This document shows positions 49,089 through 61,400 of a DNA stretch of 64,000 nucleotides, in pieces. The stretch spans positions 496,001 to 560,000 of the forward strand of contig JAGTJL010000015.1 in the NCBI GenBank assembly GCA_020746875.1, in the 5' to 3' direction. The first letter of the stretch is position 1; the number at the start of each line of letters is the position of its first letter. The translations under genes and the position numbers were made by a program. The DNA comes from Rhexocercosporidium sp. MPI-PUGE-AT-0058. Lineage: Eukaryota > Ascomycota > Leotiomycetes > Helotiales. The notes under the pieces are model-generated. The model saw only the letters and a program-made list of their open reading frames with translations, made no database searches and was not told where the DNA came from.

Positions 49089-52000
49089 CTATCTCATGTA
49101 TGTTAACAAGACTCCCTTTGCCTCGGGTGAAAGTCTCTCGTTCACATATCCAGCAATTGCGCCACCGTGTTTCGCGTCAGCTGTCTTGAGATATGATCCT
49201 ACCCAAGATTTGACATCTGTCACCTCTGTCCAATCATCTCGTGGTACCTTTTTGCATGTGTTGAGTGGTGTGAAGCCAACTCCAAAGCTCAAGTCATCGA
49301 CGTCAACCTCCACCACCGTCTCATCGGCTGATACTGGCATCGGAGGATTTTCCAGTAATTTTAGCAATGCCTCGCAAGTCTTTGCCCAACCCTTCTGATA
49401 CTTGACGGCAAAAGCCTGTGAGTCTGACAGTGTCTTGGTCAAAGAAACAACTGCAAGCTTGCGATCGAGTGGTCGTGCAAGCTGTTGGGTTGTGGGAAGG
49501 ATAATCGTGAGGTAAACAGGGACGTAAACACCATCCTGAACTGCATCAGAGTTCTTGATAAAGAAGTCTGCACCAAGGCCGGACTGATCCCGCGACGAGA
49601 TAAGATGGTAGAATCGTACAAAACGCTGCTTGAACTTCTCTGGAGGATTACCGTTGAGTCGAGTGAAAAGAATGGTGAGAATCGTAGGGAAGTATTTCTC
49701 CAGGGCAGCGCTGTGACAATATTAGCAAAGTCTCACCTCCAGATTCAAGGAATACTCACACGTCGCACGATGTTATGACAGCCTCCAAGACATCAAAGCC
49801 ATACAGTTCTGTTCTAGTCTTGCCTGCCATGAGCTTCTGAAAGATTCCCAGAATCGGCTCAACCTGATCTTGTGCCACAATATCTGCAGCAGCTCTGGGT
49901 ATGATTGAAGACAACAAGCGAGCCAAAGCAGGCACATTTCCTCTTGATTCCCAGAGAGCGGGAGAAAGTACTGGACCAACCAGGGCTTTGTAGAATTCAG
50001 ATAGCGGTCCCTGTGGGCGAGTTTCCAAAAGAGCAGCAAATAACTGGAAGACATATGGCATGAATTCTGGTGTCGAGTTAGCAAATCAATATATGGTTCA
50101 AAACAGACATGTACATCTTACCTTGGACATCGTTCGAGAGGACACCAGCAAATGGAGGATAGAGAAGTTCCTCAAGCTTCTCAGGCATTGAGGGAGCGGA
50201 GTATCTTACAAGAGCACCCATAGCCTCGAAGTGGTAGTAGTAAAAGCGAGGATTGCTCGGGTTCTGGGCGATAATTCCAGTGATAGTGATCAGATGTTGA
50301 AGAATACCGTCCACAATCGGCAGTACACCATCTCGAATCACAATCAAGACTCTCATCACACATCGCATGAGGAACTCATTCTCTTGAATCTTTTCTGGTG
50401 CAGAGTCCTTCTCGATCAGTTGAAACAAATGTTCCAATAGATCCTTTGCAAAGGGAGAAACCTCGTCCTTTCCGAATATGTGCTGGCCTGCATCGTCGGT
50501 AAGGAAGAGAACCCGCTCAACGGCAATTGCAGCGTATGTGTAGACGACATAGTTGGAAGATGCCAAGTTCTGGACCAAAGGTGGGAATGCAGCGGTCCAT
50601 TGTTCTCGGGTCAACTGACTGCGGAAAGTGTAGAGAAATTTGATGGCATCGACTTTCAGAATTGGCTCCACACCAGTCGCGGCTATCAGATCGTTGGCAA
50701 TGTTGTTCTGGAAGAATTCAACGACGTTGACTAAGGAATTAGTGGTCTTGACACCGTGGTTTGCCGTGATGACACCCTTTGCGGCAATGGCGGAGAAAAG
50801 GTACACAGCAGTATCTTTTGCCTTCCATTCTTCGTTTGGATTCTTGGCGAAGGCTTCCAGGTAATGTTGAATGTAACGTCCGACGACGCTTGTGACCATC
50901 GGCTCAAACTTCTCTAGGAGCTTCCGCAAGAAATCAGTAGCGGCTCGTCGTCTTGTGTCGGCATCAGAACCCTCCAGATCTCTTCGAATGTACTCGATTG
51001 GCTCGTCCTCGAATTGTTCAATGTCGGACTCTCGCAAGCTGACGTTTGGAAGGATGACCTTCTCCACCACTTGTCCCAAGATTTCATTGTTATTGAAGTT
51101 CTGGGCGTGAGTGTCGATGCTTGCCACGGCTGTTAGGAACTGTAATGCCTTGCTCACAAGAATATCGAATTTGGTCTCAGGACCAATAGTAGTCAACAGA
51201 TTCCAGGTACTTGTGATGAATGGTTTGCACATCTCTCCAAAAGCATCCTCATACTTTTGCATGTACAGAGTCATGACCTCGCAAATTCCAGCTTTGACGA
51301 ATTCCAGGGGTCCAGATTCCGAGTCTTCGTCCGTAGCCAAAAGTGGATTCTCGTATGTGAGGTATTTGTGTAGTAGTGAAGTGACTTCGGCGAGATTCTC
51401 TTCGAAAATAGGAGGAAGATCTTGAGAGGAGAGATCATAGAATAGCTTTACCAGAAGGTTCATGACTTCCACGTATTGCTTCAACACATCCTTGTTGTTC
51501 TTGTTCGCCTCAATCTGACCGTCGGTGCTCTAAAAATATTATGATTAGATTGAGACTTACGATGAGGGGTAGCGCAAGGTAATACCGCAAGTAATTGGAC
51601 GAAAGGGCCCCCAAATTTCCCAAGAACATGGTTGATTTCAGTATAGAGGTCATCCGACGCAAAAAGAGGTCTCCATCTCTTGAATATCGAGTGTGCAACT
51701 TCTAAGACTCCAATGTTGACTTTCGGGTTGTCGGGCGTGAGGCGTGAGACTAGGTCCTATAGACTGTCAGCATAACCCAACCATCCGTAGCATCTGCCAT
51801 AACTTACATCTACCAACGTGTCCCACCTAGTCCAGAAGTCGGAATCTGCGATCAAACTGATTGTCTCTCCAAGTTGCGACTGTATGCTGGCAGGTACCGC
51901 GATCATCAGACCTATGAGCTCCTTCTTGATAGTGGTGACTTCGTTTTCTGGCAGCTTGTAGTTTCCATCTTCGTCCTATTGACACTGCATTAGTGCTGGC

Positions 52001-52303
52001 TCCTGCAAGCAGAATTCATGCCACTCACAACCCAGTTGAACTTGATGAAATTCTTGAAGACGAGAGCGCCAGAAAGTCGAGTAGTAAGAGGTAGGGAGTC
52101 GGACGCAACGATGTTGAGTAATAGGAGGGAGAATCCGGGATGTTTCTCTTCGTTCTTGAGTGCAGCCTCAGCTGTACAAAAGTTAGCCTGCTACAAACGA
52201 ACAAACAATCGCATCTGAGGGCTGCAAACTTGCCTTGTTTATGTTGCCTAGGATCTAGTGTAGCCTGGAGAAGCTGTACCACAGTTGACATATCCGAAGC
52301 CAT
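49089..52303 (-). CDS. CSE1: Exportin-2 (CSE1/CAS), importin-alpha recycling factor
   Basis: Cse1 is a HEAT-repeat karyopherin that returns importin-alpha to the cytoplasm with RanGTP. Seven exons, 52303-52234, 52171-52029, 51975-51808, 51756-51586, 51529-50122, 50066-49760 and 49710-49089, sum to 962 aa with no frame conflict, the family's length. It opens MASDMSTVVQLLQATLDPRQ, continues HPGFSLLLLNIVASDSLPLT and VFKNFIKFNWVDEDGNYKLP, and has the typical PPIFEENLAEVTSLLHKYL in the large exon. The first intron (52172-52233) begins GCAAGT and ends ACAG, a GC-AG intron. It lies divergent from the WHIM-like gene with a 1.9-kb gap. Confidence 0.96.
52172..52233 (-). other. GC-AG intron, first intron of CSE1
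   Basis: On the minus strand the exon ends CAACATAAACAAG, the intron begins GCAAGT and ends TTGTACAG. Splicing joins DPRQHKQ to AEAALKNEEKHPG, the conserved Cse1 start. The nearest GT donor gives an immediate stop, so the GC donor is required. Confidence 0.87.
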
Positions 52304-54188
52304 GATCGGTGATGTTATGCGACGTTGTGGTGGAGGATGGTGGGGAAAAGAGCGATGAGTGTCTTGAGGAGGAGCTTGTCAACAATGATTATTTTGTTTG
52401 AAGCGGGAGCGGGATGGTCCTTCAGCCTCGTCCCATTAGGTAAGCAGTACCTTGTTGATGCCTGAGACAGCCACGCTAAAGTCGGGACCTTTCAAACCAG
52501 ACGACCATCATCAATCAGAAGTGAGCAGACTGCCTCATTCGAGGATGCAATTCTCAACCCAATGTCCACGATACTTCAGACTACGCTCTCTGTTTACTTC
52601 GTCTATTCTTCATATTGTAGTGAACTTATTTTGCCCCTTCTCAAAAGCTTCATGTTGGTAACAGAGGGGGTGATGTCCGAAGTTGATCATCGTCCTCTTG
52701 GTCTCACGACTGGCCCATGCCATGACGAGCGGACTACCTTCTCTCAGATTTGCGCTTTCATTTCATTTTCTATCGCCTTTGATGTCCTCTTGATGCATTT
52801 GCGGCTTCTTTAGCACGTTTCTGGACTCTGGAGAGATCATGTGTCGCTTTTCTCGTTTCCATGATAAAGCGCATCAAAAATCATCAAGAACTTTATTATC
52901 GTCATGATGGTATAGTGCCTCATTAGTTTGAGACGATGTGGTGGGTTGCGCATTGTGTTGAGTCTTTTTGGTGTTCAGAGCCGCAAGCGTTTCCTGGGCT
53001 GGGCTGGGCTTCAAGGTGCGAAATGCTATTTCAACCACATCAATTTCCGACTTCAAGTCCCTGCGATCAGCAGCATGTTGGTGTCTTCTGTGTAAGATTC
53101 GGTGTATTTGTTGTTCGAATATGCGCCACGTGCCTTAAGGGCTTGAAGCTCCCCACGCACTTGAGCTGGTTGGCTTGACGAGCTCAACGCATTACTTTAC
53201 TCCTTCCTTTCAAGGTTCCAGCCATTGGATGTGTAGACACTGTCTCACGATACTATACGCCTCTTTCGCAGTCTAAGGTCCTTGGGAAAATGACCCCAAG
53301 AATCCAACATTCTCTGTTGTTACTGCGCCTTCCGAGACTTCTGGATGCCTCCCGAACATGCAAAGTAATCCAGCTTTGCGAATGGTGTTTCGTTCCGATG
53401 TACAGTTGTCAGCTTCATGGAGGATTTAATATGGCACGAAAAGCAAGGATTTTCAGGCTTTGGTCAGGTAAGCGAATTCCGTTCGGGGATGCGCTGTCCC
53501 ACTGCCATATCGCAATTCTTACGCAAAACGAAACCGCAACCCTCGATATACCATCGCCCTACGGAGCGGTGGCAACAACAAATGCAATAATGCGCCTCAG
53601 TCGCCCGAGCCGTTCAAGGTGACCAGAATGTTAGAATGCTCTAACTGCCGAAATGAACAACCGGGTTGTGGCCTTTGTCAAATGCTGACAACCCTTGACA
53701 TCGTGAAAAGGCTGGCGATCGTGTTTTGTATGGAACTAGGAATGGGAGCCTTATTACTTTGGCGTGAAGTAATGCGTGGGCATTATGATGGACCGGCCAA
53801 GTCGCTCGGCTGGGGCTTTCTGGTGTGCCAAGTCTGGAGAAGGATTGCTAGTGAGGTTTGGCATGTACATGGCTGGAAACATGCTGTCAAGAAAGGGTTT
53901 TGATAAAGACGATTGTGGAGCTGCGTTGTTGAGGTTGTTTAATGGTGAACAGTGGTGCAAGGTGTGAAAGATGGTGGAATGCTTTCCAACTGGGTTGGGA
54001 CATCTATTGGATGAATATGATCTTCTCTATTCACTGTGTGCTGGATTTGCGTGACCTAGATTACTTAGCCTAGTCCAATGCAACCCCTTCTTGTCGCCGC
54101 CCTTTGTCGGCAAAGCTCGAGCTCCTCTGACTTCATCTTTCGAACAACGCCAACGCCGAACTCCAAAACACCAACACCACCAGCAACC
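52304..54188. other. 1.9-kb divergent spacer between CSE1 and the WHIM-like gene
   Basis: This holds the two promoters and more. Open frames at 52936-53178, 53290-53622 and 53619-53903 (+) do not resemble known proteins. No gene called. Confidence 0.45.
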
Positions 54189-56313
54189 ATGAGTTCTGGC
54201 GACGACTCCTCGGAGCTCTCCTCTGTCCCCTCGGATGTGGAAAATGATCTCCAATTAACCAAGAAAGATGGTATCCTCAAATTCTTCTCGAAGACCCCCC
54301 ACCCTGGTAAAGCTGTGGATAAGGTCGAGGTCACCTCGCCGCCACGAAAGCAGCGCGCGCCATCACCACCCCATGAATTCGTCCTAGCAGACAATCCTGA
54401 CATTGCAGTACGTATATGTATCCATCGTCGCGTTCTCCGCAACTTTACACGTACAAAACGCGTGGTTGTGTCTTCGAATTGTGGCTAACACGCATTTCGA
54501 ACAGTTTATCTGCATGTTCCGCTCGCGGTTCACCGAAGCCTTCCCAAAGTCCCTGGTCAATTTCGGTCCTCAAGAAATTGAACGAGACATTGTTGAGAGT
54601 GTTCCTGGAGAGGGCGCGGAGCATTTCCTTTGTGCGGTGCTTGGATTGCTGCTGAACAGGAAGCAAGACATCAAGTAGGTTAATTCGAGGCTGTTATTAT
54701 TTGGCATTCACCAGGCTTCAGTGCTGACTTCAGTCCTCCGAAACAGGTCGGGGCATTACAATCGCGCACTCGAGGAGGCTATACAGACACACAAGTCGCA
54801 ATGGGCAAAGGATTGGGAGGCCAAGAACCCCTTGTCTGGGGGTGCGACCTTTGCTTCCATGCTACCAACCCAACGCGTAAGAAGGCCCATTCAAGCTGGG
54901 TGATAGTTTACTGACTTTGGTCGAAAGCTAACCCTACTACGAACTCTCATCCTCTGGGCTCTTTCCTCGTCCGACGCCGTCAAGGGCATAATTCAGGCTT
55001 CCTACAAGCAGAATCGCCATGAGGATGACCTCAACCAGCCACTCTCAGTACAACCATGGGGTTCCGATAGCGACAAGCGCAGATACTATCTGATCGAGGG
55101 CCTGGATGATACACACTTCAGAGTATACCGGGAGAGCAACTATATGGGTCTGAAGAGAACTTGGTGGAGTGTGGCTGGGGACATCGATGAGTTGAAGGTT
55201 CTAGCAGAGAAGCTTGCGAACGATGATGGAGGACAGAAGGCTAGGCTTCTATCATCTAAGATGTTGGCTGCTGTTCCTAGATTTGAAGCTACCGAAGAGG
55301 TACGTCCTTCCATGAGGCTGTGGCTTACTACATACTAATGGATACGATAGAAACGAAAGCGTCGCGAATACCGTCAAATCCGCAAGCAACAATTCAAGAG
55401 ACCAGAGACCAACTATTCGATGTATGAAGGCCGTACGAGAGGAAAGAGGATAAAGTATACGTACTCAGACGAGGAAGAAGATATATACTCTGACTCTACC
55501 AACGCGCGGAGATCTACTCGCAATACCGGTACTCATACACCAGCCGAGCCCAGTGGTCCCACGATCACCCAGAGTGGACGACAGGTCAAATCGCGTCACG
55601 GCGGTGCATATGGTGAGAGTTTGTTGAGTGGCCAGGACCTCGGAATCGATGTTGGTGGTTTCGAGGGAGGGAGCGATGAACCAAGCCATGATGAGAGTGC
55701 TAGAGGTCGACCCAAGAGAGCTGCGGCAACCAATGGGCAGGCCACAAAAGCCAAACCAGGACGACACATTGAGGGTTACAACGATGTTGATGAGATGACC
55801 AGTGATGACGAAGGTGACGCCAGCGAACAGGATTATGGAGATGATGAGGAAGAGGACGATAACATCCCCTTGGAAAGTGATGTTGAGGATCAAGACGATC
55901 TTACTGACGAAGATGAGGAGATGGAAGATGGAGAGAAGCAGAAGTTGATCGTCAAGCTACCAGTCAAGACCCCAACCCCTGAACGGAAGACCACGATCAA
56001 GTTGAAGATCTCACCTCAGAAATCCCACCAGAAGGACTCTTCGAAAGCTCTATTCCCAGGAGTCACGAATGGTACACAGGGCCCTGTCTCGACCGCAGAT
56101 GTTCCTGCTACTGTAGAAGCCAAAGAGAATGTCCAGCCAGCATCCTCACCCGCCAGCAACACAGCTGCGACAGATGCCTCGCAACTTCCAGACAAACTGG
56201 CAGCTCTTCCACCACAGTCTCCCTCTCTCCAGGCACCACACTCACCTCTCGCCATTCGAAGCCCGGAGAAGCCATCCACCGCTTATACCCCATCTATCGA
56301 TATTGGACGCTAA
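54189..56313 (+). CDS. WHIM-domain-like chromatin-associated protein
   Basis: Five exons, 54189-54407, 54505-54674, 54747-54876, 54928-55299 and 55351-56313, give 617 aa. The N-terminal 350 residues resemble the WHIM/DDT architecture of ISWI-associated and Rsf1-like proteins, which position nucleosome spacing: FICMFRSRFTEAFPKSLVNF, LTLLRTLILWALSSSDAVKG, then WGSDSDKRRYYLIEGLDDTHFRVYRESN and WWSVAGDIDELKVLAEKL. The latter is the loop that contacts linker DNA in relatives. The C-terminus is long, disordered and strongly acidic, with a stretch around EEEDDNIPLESDVEDQDDLTDEDEE, then basic segments such as RKTTIKLKISPQK. No PHD finger or bromodomain is visible. Orthology to a named yeast protein is not clear to me. 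Confidence 0.78.
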
Positions 56314-56929
56314 AGATCTGGCCTGGGACATTGTTTTCTTATTCTTGATATGATTTTGAGTTACCCAAAATCAAGCGCGGGTGGGAGGCAATCTTGATGT
56401 AACATGGATGGGTAGAATGGCGTTTGGGTGATGATATCTCTGTGCGATGGAGGTCATTCATGTGGTCTAAGAAGGCCGGTAGCAGCACCAGCTGTTAGAT
56501 CATGGCTTTTTCGGTATGATAGACGGACGAATGAAGTGTCAACTTGTATAATTTTGAGGTACTACTGCGTTGATGTGTGACATGAATTGATAGAGGGTCT
56601 TGGGGAATATTAGGCCACCTCAGATCTCAATGCGTGCATATCGACCAAGTCCAGGGAACGTGATCTGCCATCTGACCCAGAATAATCAAGCCAACCTTCC
56701 AATATCAAGTATCGAGGAATTGTGAGCGTCAAATAGCTTTAAGGTAACACATGTCAAATCTTCCCCTTAAATGTGTTACCCACTGGCGGGCTGTACAGCT
56801 CTGTTCAAGGTACAGTCTGCCATCAATATGTACTCATACAAGCCCTCTAAACGCCGTTTGATATGCATATGCATCATCCCAACCAGCCCATCCAAACGCC
56901 GACTCCTACGTCCTCCAAAACCGTTTATC
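56314..56929. other. Spacer between convergent WHIM-like and DUF1770 genes
   Basis: 616 nt lie between stop codons. The spacer holds both 3' UTRs. No gene or repeat seen. Confidence 0.5.
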
Positions 56930-57779
56930 CTAATCACTCGAGCTCTGATTCTGGTAATACTGCATGTGTAGATAGCAATCAGCAAAAAGCCCACACATCA
57001 CCACCAGAGTGGTTCCTCCAACTCACATCACCCATATCCTCCGCCAGCTTGGCATTATCCCCGTAATTCTTCATCCGCTCAGGTAGTTTCCAGTTGTTCG
57101 TCCGGTACCACCAGCGGCGGACTTTGGAGCCTACTGAACTACCGCTGAGCTCCGCGGTGCGGTTCCAGTAACGCCAGCCTTGGAGCGCCAGGGACCAGAC
57201 CATGCCTTGGACGAGGGGGAGGACGAGCTACGCATGGAATCAGCTTAGGTTCTATAACATTTACATCAATTGAATGCCAGTGAAGCAACGAACCTGGTCT
57301 CTAAACGTAATATACGCCACCTTCCAATTACTATCCGCGCCTGCAATACTCGCTAGGTAGCTCTGCTCGAACCTCAGATCTGGCAGTGGTCCAAAGCTCT
57401 GCCTCCTTGGCACAGGCTTCAACACACTATACGGAATATCCTCTTCGCCATCTTCGAGGTCGGAGCCGTCGATGCCTTCGGAGTCGTAGGCGTATTTGTC
57501 GAGTGAGGGATCGGAATGGGAGAGGGAGACGGGCTGTTTTTGGGAGGCGGCTGTTGAGGGGTTGAGGTCGTGAGTTGGTGAGGGTGCGCGGTTTATGGAG
57601 GCAGATTGGATCGTGGATGCTATTTCCATGGGAAGTGAGTCCTCCATTTTGTTGGACTGTGAGGGGGAATCTGGTTGATGAGGAAGGGGCGTTTTAGGAT
57701 GGATTGAGTCTGTTGTGAGGTTGAGCTTTGGACATGGACGGGAGGAGCCGAGGCCGTTCAGATCCAGCCTTCCAGCCAT
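56930..57779 (-). CDS. Fungal DUF1770 protein
   Basis: Three exons, 57779-57294, 57227-57027 and 56959-56930, give 238 aa. The first half is disordered and acidic (YDSEGIDGSDLEDGEEDIPYSVLKPVPRRQSFGPLPDLRFEQSYLASI), the part that I recognise as DUF1770. The middle is Trp- and Arg-rich, QGWRYWNRTAELSG then KVRRWWYRTNNWKLPERMKNYG. The last intron (56960-57026) has a GTGAGT donor and CAG acceptor and yields the short end GDYYQNQSSSD; if not spliced, the frame ends instead in DVSWRNHSGG and a further five residues. Function is unknown for the family. It diverges from the Zn2Cys6 factor across 205 nt. Confidence 0.8.
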
Positions 57780-57876
57780 TGGAAACTTCGCTTAGAGTTC
57801 AACAACATCAAGAGCTTTCCACCGTCCTGACTCTTCTCTAGTTTATTAATCAATCTGGCAACAGCACAGCGTCATC

Positions 57877-57884
57877 TATATAAG
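57877..57884 (+). promoter_or_regulatory. TATA box of the Zn2Cys6 gene
   Basis: TATATAAG lies about 100 nt before the chosen ATG at 57985, a normal TATA-to-start distance once a short leader is allowed. It could also serve the opposite DUF1770 gene, whose start is 98 nt to the left. Confidence 0.5.
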
Positions 57885-57984
57885 ACCGCCGCCCGGTTTG
57901 AACCAGTATCTTCTCGACTTAATTGTCTTTTCGTCTCTTAAGATTATCTGCTTTTGCATCTTCCAATTGTGTATTCCGACAAGA

Positions 57985-59397
57985 ATGGAAGGCACTGGCA
58001 CCAGGAAATCAAAGATAAGAACAGCGTGTGACAGATGCTACGAGCTCAAAGAACGATGCCAGCGTGTACCAGCCTCTGCTCAATGTGCTCGGTGCGAAAG
58101 ACTGGGTTTGACTTGCTTGGCAGTACGACCAGTACGTCCTGCTGGTAGAAAGACACATCATAGCAAGGGCATTGTCCCAGGAACGAGACTCGTCAAACCT
58201 AGGAAACTAGACTGCTCCTATCCTGCTATCGGTACGTGTTTGGACAACCTTCCTGATCTACAGCCCGAAGAAAAGGAGTTATTACTATTCCTCATTAGCC
58301 AGCCTGAAAGCCAGAATCACCTCGTCTTGTACTCGGGCCGTCAAGCCGGCCAGCAAGATGCACTTGTTTCCCAGCTACCAGCTATCTCGCCACTACTCAA
58401 AGACGCTTATATTGCTTGTGCGATGACGATCAAGCACCTTCAATCCAGCTCTAAAGCGGATATGGACATGAGTACCTGTGTCAGCTACATATCCAAAGCC
58501 ATAAGTGCGCTACGGTCACTGCCTGTCTTGACTTCACAGGATGCAGTCTTATGCAATACTCTAGGAGGAATTTTATCTTTCTCGATATACTCAGCCATCG
58601 GTGTAGGCGTGCCAGATATCTGCTCCTTCTGTTTGAGTACAACAGATCCATTCATGGAAGCGCTATTACCTGATGCCCACGACGATGCATGGCAGAGCTT
58701 TCTAGTCCTCCTAGAGGTTGCAGACTGTCTTGTCTATCGGCGGAAACCGACCCGAACGATTCAGATACCTAGCTCTGTTATCGATATCCGCCTTGGTCTC
58801 TGTGTACCTCTCTTAGCCTACTATCATGACCTCGCTGTCATCAGCAATTCGCTTCTCAGCACACCGGACATGGGTATTCTGTCACGTCTCCAAAAGCAGC
58901 TCAACGTCATCCATGCCCTTGTGGAGTCATGGCACCCATCTCACTCGGATCAACTTCTCGACCAGTTTGAATCAGCAGACATCGTCAACCTGCTTGCGCA
59001 AGCAAAAGTGTATCGCCTAGGAGCACTCTTGGTTGGCCATCGTTTACAGCACCCCTTTGGTAGCGAAGATATCCAAGCCGAGATATGGTCCAAGGAAGCC
59101 ATGATGGAACTCGAAATGGCCAAACGTGTTACCAAGCAACCGCTACGCTTCGTGACATTGCCATTCATCGTCGCAGCCGTCGAGGTCCGAGATGGATATT
59201 TACGCTCCAAGACGCTCCAGCGCGTAGACGATTACGTCGATCATTATGCTCCGTTCTTGCGGAACGCCACCAAGATTTTCTTATCAAGAGTTTGGCAGGA
59301 ACGAGATCTGAGACTCACTTGTTGCTGGTTTGATTCGATACATAAGCCGTGTCCTGTGATGGATTCTATTGATGCGACTTGTTTTGTTAGGTCTTAA
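57985..59397 (+). CDS. Zn2Cys6 (fungal-specific) transcription factor
   Basis: A single exon of 470 aa. The N-terminal binuclear zinc cluster follows TRKSKIRTACDRCYELKERC and completes as CARCERLGLTC, with spacing C-X2-C-X6-C-X8-C-X2-C-X6-C, the Gal4-type DNA-binding motif. A basic linker (RPAGRKTHHSKG) follows. The rest is mostly helical and resembles the fungal transcription factor regulatory region, with no further recognisable motif. The ATG at 57985 (MEGTGTRKSK) is preferred over an upstream in-frame extension because it gives the usual short N-terminus before the cluster. The neighbouring amidase gene converges only 53 nt downstream, so a regulatory link is possible but not shown. Confidence 0.88.
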   Translation: MEGTGTRKSKIRTACDRCYELKERCQRVPASAQCARCERLGLTCLAVRPVRPAGRKTHHSKGIVPGTRLVKPRKLDCSYPAIGTCLDNLPDLQPEEKELLLFLISQPESQNHLVLYSGRQAGQQDALVSQLPAISPLLKDAYIACAMTIKHLQSSSKADMDMSTCVSYISKAISALRSLPVLTSQDAVLCNTLGGILSFSIYSAIGVGVPDICSFCLSTTDPFMEALLPDAHDDAWQSFLVLLEVADCLVYRRKPTRTIQIPSSVIDIRLGLCVPLLAYYHDLAVISNSLLSTPDMGILSRLQKQLNVIHALVESWHPSHSDQLLDQFESADIVNLLAQAKVYRLGALLVGHRLQHPFGSEDIQAEIWSKEAMMELEMAKRVTKQPLRFVTLPFIVAAVEVRDGYLRSKTLQRVDDYVDHYAPFLRNATKIFLSRVWQERDLRLTCCWFDSIHKPCPVMDSIDATCFVRS

Positions 59398-59450
59398 ATC
59401 AGAGCAACTGCGTTGGGAGATAAATTCGGATTGAGCAACTATTCTACATT

Positions 59451-61400
59451 CTAGTTTTTATTTATGATGGAATCTAGTACACCTGCTACCTTGATAAAGG
59501 CCTCATCTCTATGCCTGTACCCAACTACCTGAACACAAACCGGCGCGCCCTTGTACTGCTCTGGACCGGTATCTATGAGGAATCTGTCATTTTGAGCATT
59601 CACATTCGGGGAAATAGTGGTACTTACACAGTCCATAAAGCTTCTCATCATCTACTCCAAATCTGGCATTGCTCATATCATCAACGAAATCAACATGTCG
59701 CACCTCGTCCACCGGAATCACAACGGCTGGATAATCAAGGTAGTTCCAGAGGCCAGTATACGTCACCGACGCCCACCGATCCAAAGTAACAGCTGTATGC
59801 GGCGCTGGAGGCATCAGAATGGCATCTAGATCGTTGCTTCGGAACAGCTCGAGGTATTGTGTACCAGCCTCTGCGCGGCGGACATTGAGATTAAAGAAGC
59901 CCTGTAATGTCGTTCCGGGTGCGGATAGGAGACCACTGGCTTTGAGCGATGGGATGATTGGCTCGTTGGTTCGCGCGAACTGTTCGAGGTAATGCTTTGT
60001 GAAACGTCAGCCTGGAGGTGTTTTGCCAGATAAATTCTGGATGTCTTACATCGCTTCCTGAGAGTGTGAGAAAGCCGAGTAGGCTTTGATAGTGCAATTT
60101 GACGTCGGGAAGATGGATGTTGACGATTTCAACATCATCACGGCCATGAAGAAGATCGACTGACTGCTTCAACCCACGTCTAAGAGGCGGTGACGGAGTA
60201 TAAACACCATCATCGAAAGCGACACCAATCCGGAGTTTCTGCCTAGGCTTAAGACCTACCCACGGAATAGAAACTACCGCACTATCATACTTCCAAGTAT
60301 TGGCCTGGAGTAGCGTCTTCAGAAACAGTTCGCAATCCCGTATTGAAGTAGCCATCGGCCCAACAGTCGACCTCACCCCATCCAATCCCGCTGGATTCAG
60401 ATCCCTCACACCCCCATGAGGAAGCATTCCCACACTCGGTCTAAACCCATAAATCCCATTACAAACCGCCGGGACGCGAATACTACCTCCGATATCCGTT
60501 CCAACCCCAAGGATACTACCTCTGAGAGCGATGAGCGCGCCTTCGCCTCCTGTACTCCCACCTGCTGTGAGGAGTTTGTTTCGGGGGTTCAGTGTCCGAC
60601 CGAAGATGTTATTGTGACTGTCTCCTGTCATGATTGATTGTGGGAGGTTGGTCTTGCAGTAGAGAATCGCGCCGAGAGAGAGGAGCATGGTGGCAAGTGC
60701 GCTGTTGGACTCTGCCGGTGACTTGGTGTAGCAGCCTAGGCCGGTGGATGTGTCGTGTCCTTGGACTTGAAAGCTGTCTTTGAGTGAGATTGGGAGACCG
60801 AATAGTGGTGGAAGAGTATGCCCATGCTCAATCGATGCGCGGTATTCTAAGTCAAGTTTCTTGGCTCGTTCGATGGCTTCGTCAAAGAATATCTCGGTTA
60901 GGCAATTCGTCTGTTGTGGTTTCAAACTGAGGTTAGCAAATTCTTACTCTCCTCAAGAGAATTTTTGAGGGAAATGCAGGGCATACGAGTTGTTGCGCAA
61001 TAGCAGCTCTCTTGCAGAAAGCTACCGTTACTTCTTCGGCAGACCAGACTCCAGCCTTGAGCTGTTCCAGGAGAGCAGTCGCGTCGTAGTGGGACGTGAT
61101 CTTCGATTCCATCTCGTTCAAAATTCCGCACTTAAGCGGTATGTCTACTTTAGAAGTGTTAGTTTAGCCTATGTAAATAGTGATATCGTGAGTCTTGGGG
61201 CTGAGATAGAACTAGTCTTCGGATGTGAAGTCTCGAACTACTTTTAAGGAACACAGAGGATAATATGTACTGTACATACTGACGTTCTTCGTATCTTGGT
61301 ATAGCTCAGCAGATATTCGCCAGCTCTTTGGAATTCTATCCCATTGCCGAGCTTTCTTGTTAGCCGCGATGGATTTGTAGTCGTTGATATCTGACAACAT
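59451..61400 (-). CDS. Amidase-signature family hydrolase
   Basis: Fungal amidases of this type hydrolyse small amides (acetamide, for instance) to acid and ammonia. Five exons, 61400-61280, 61144-60987, 60910-60050, 59994-59628 and 59572-59451, give 542 aa, the usual length. The start MLSDINDYKSIAANKKARQW is followed by DRIPKSWRISAELY, typical of fungal acetamidase-like proteins. The catalytic Ser-cisSer-Lys set is visible: Lys in LPISLKDSF, the Gly/Ser loop GGSTGGEGALIALRGSILGV, and the nucleophile Ser in GTDIGGSIRVP. All junctions keep frame. A CTGATAA (GATA-type) site lies about 100 nt upstream, at 61498-61504 on the opposite strand. The substrate is not determined. Confidence 0.93.
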
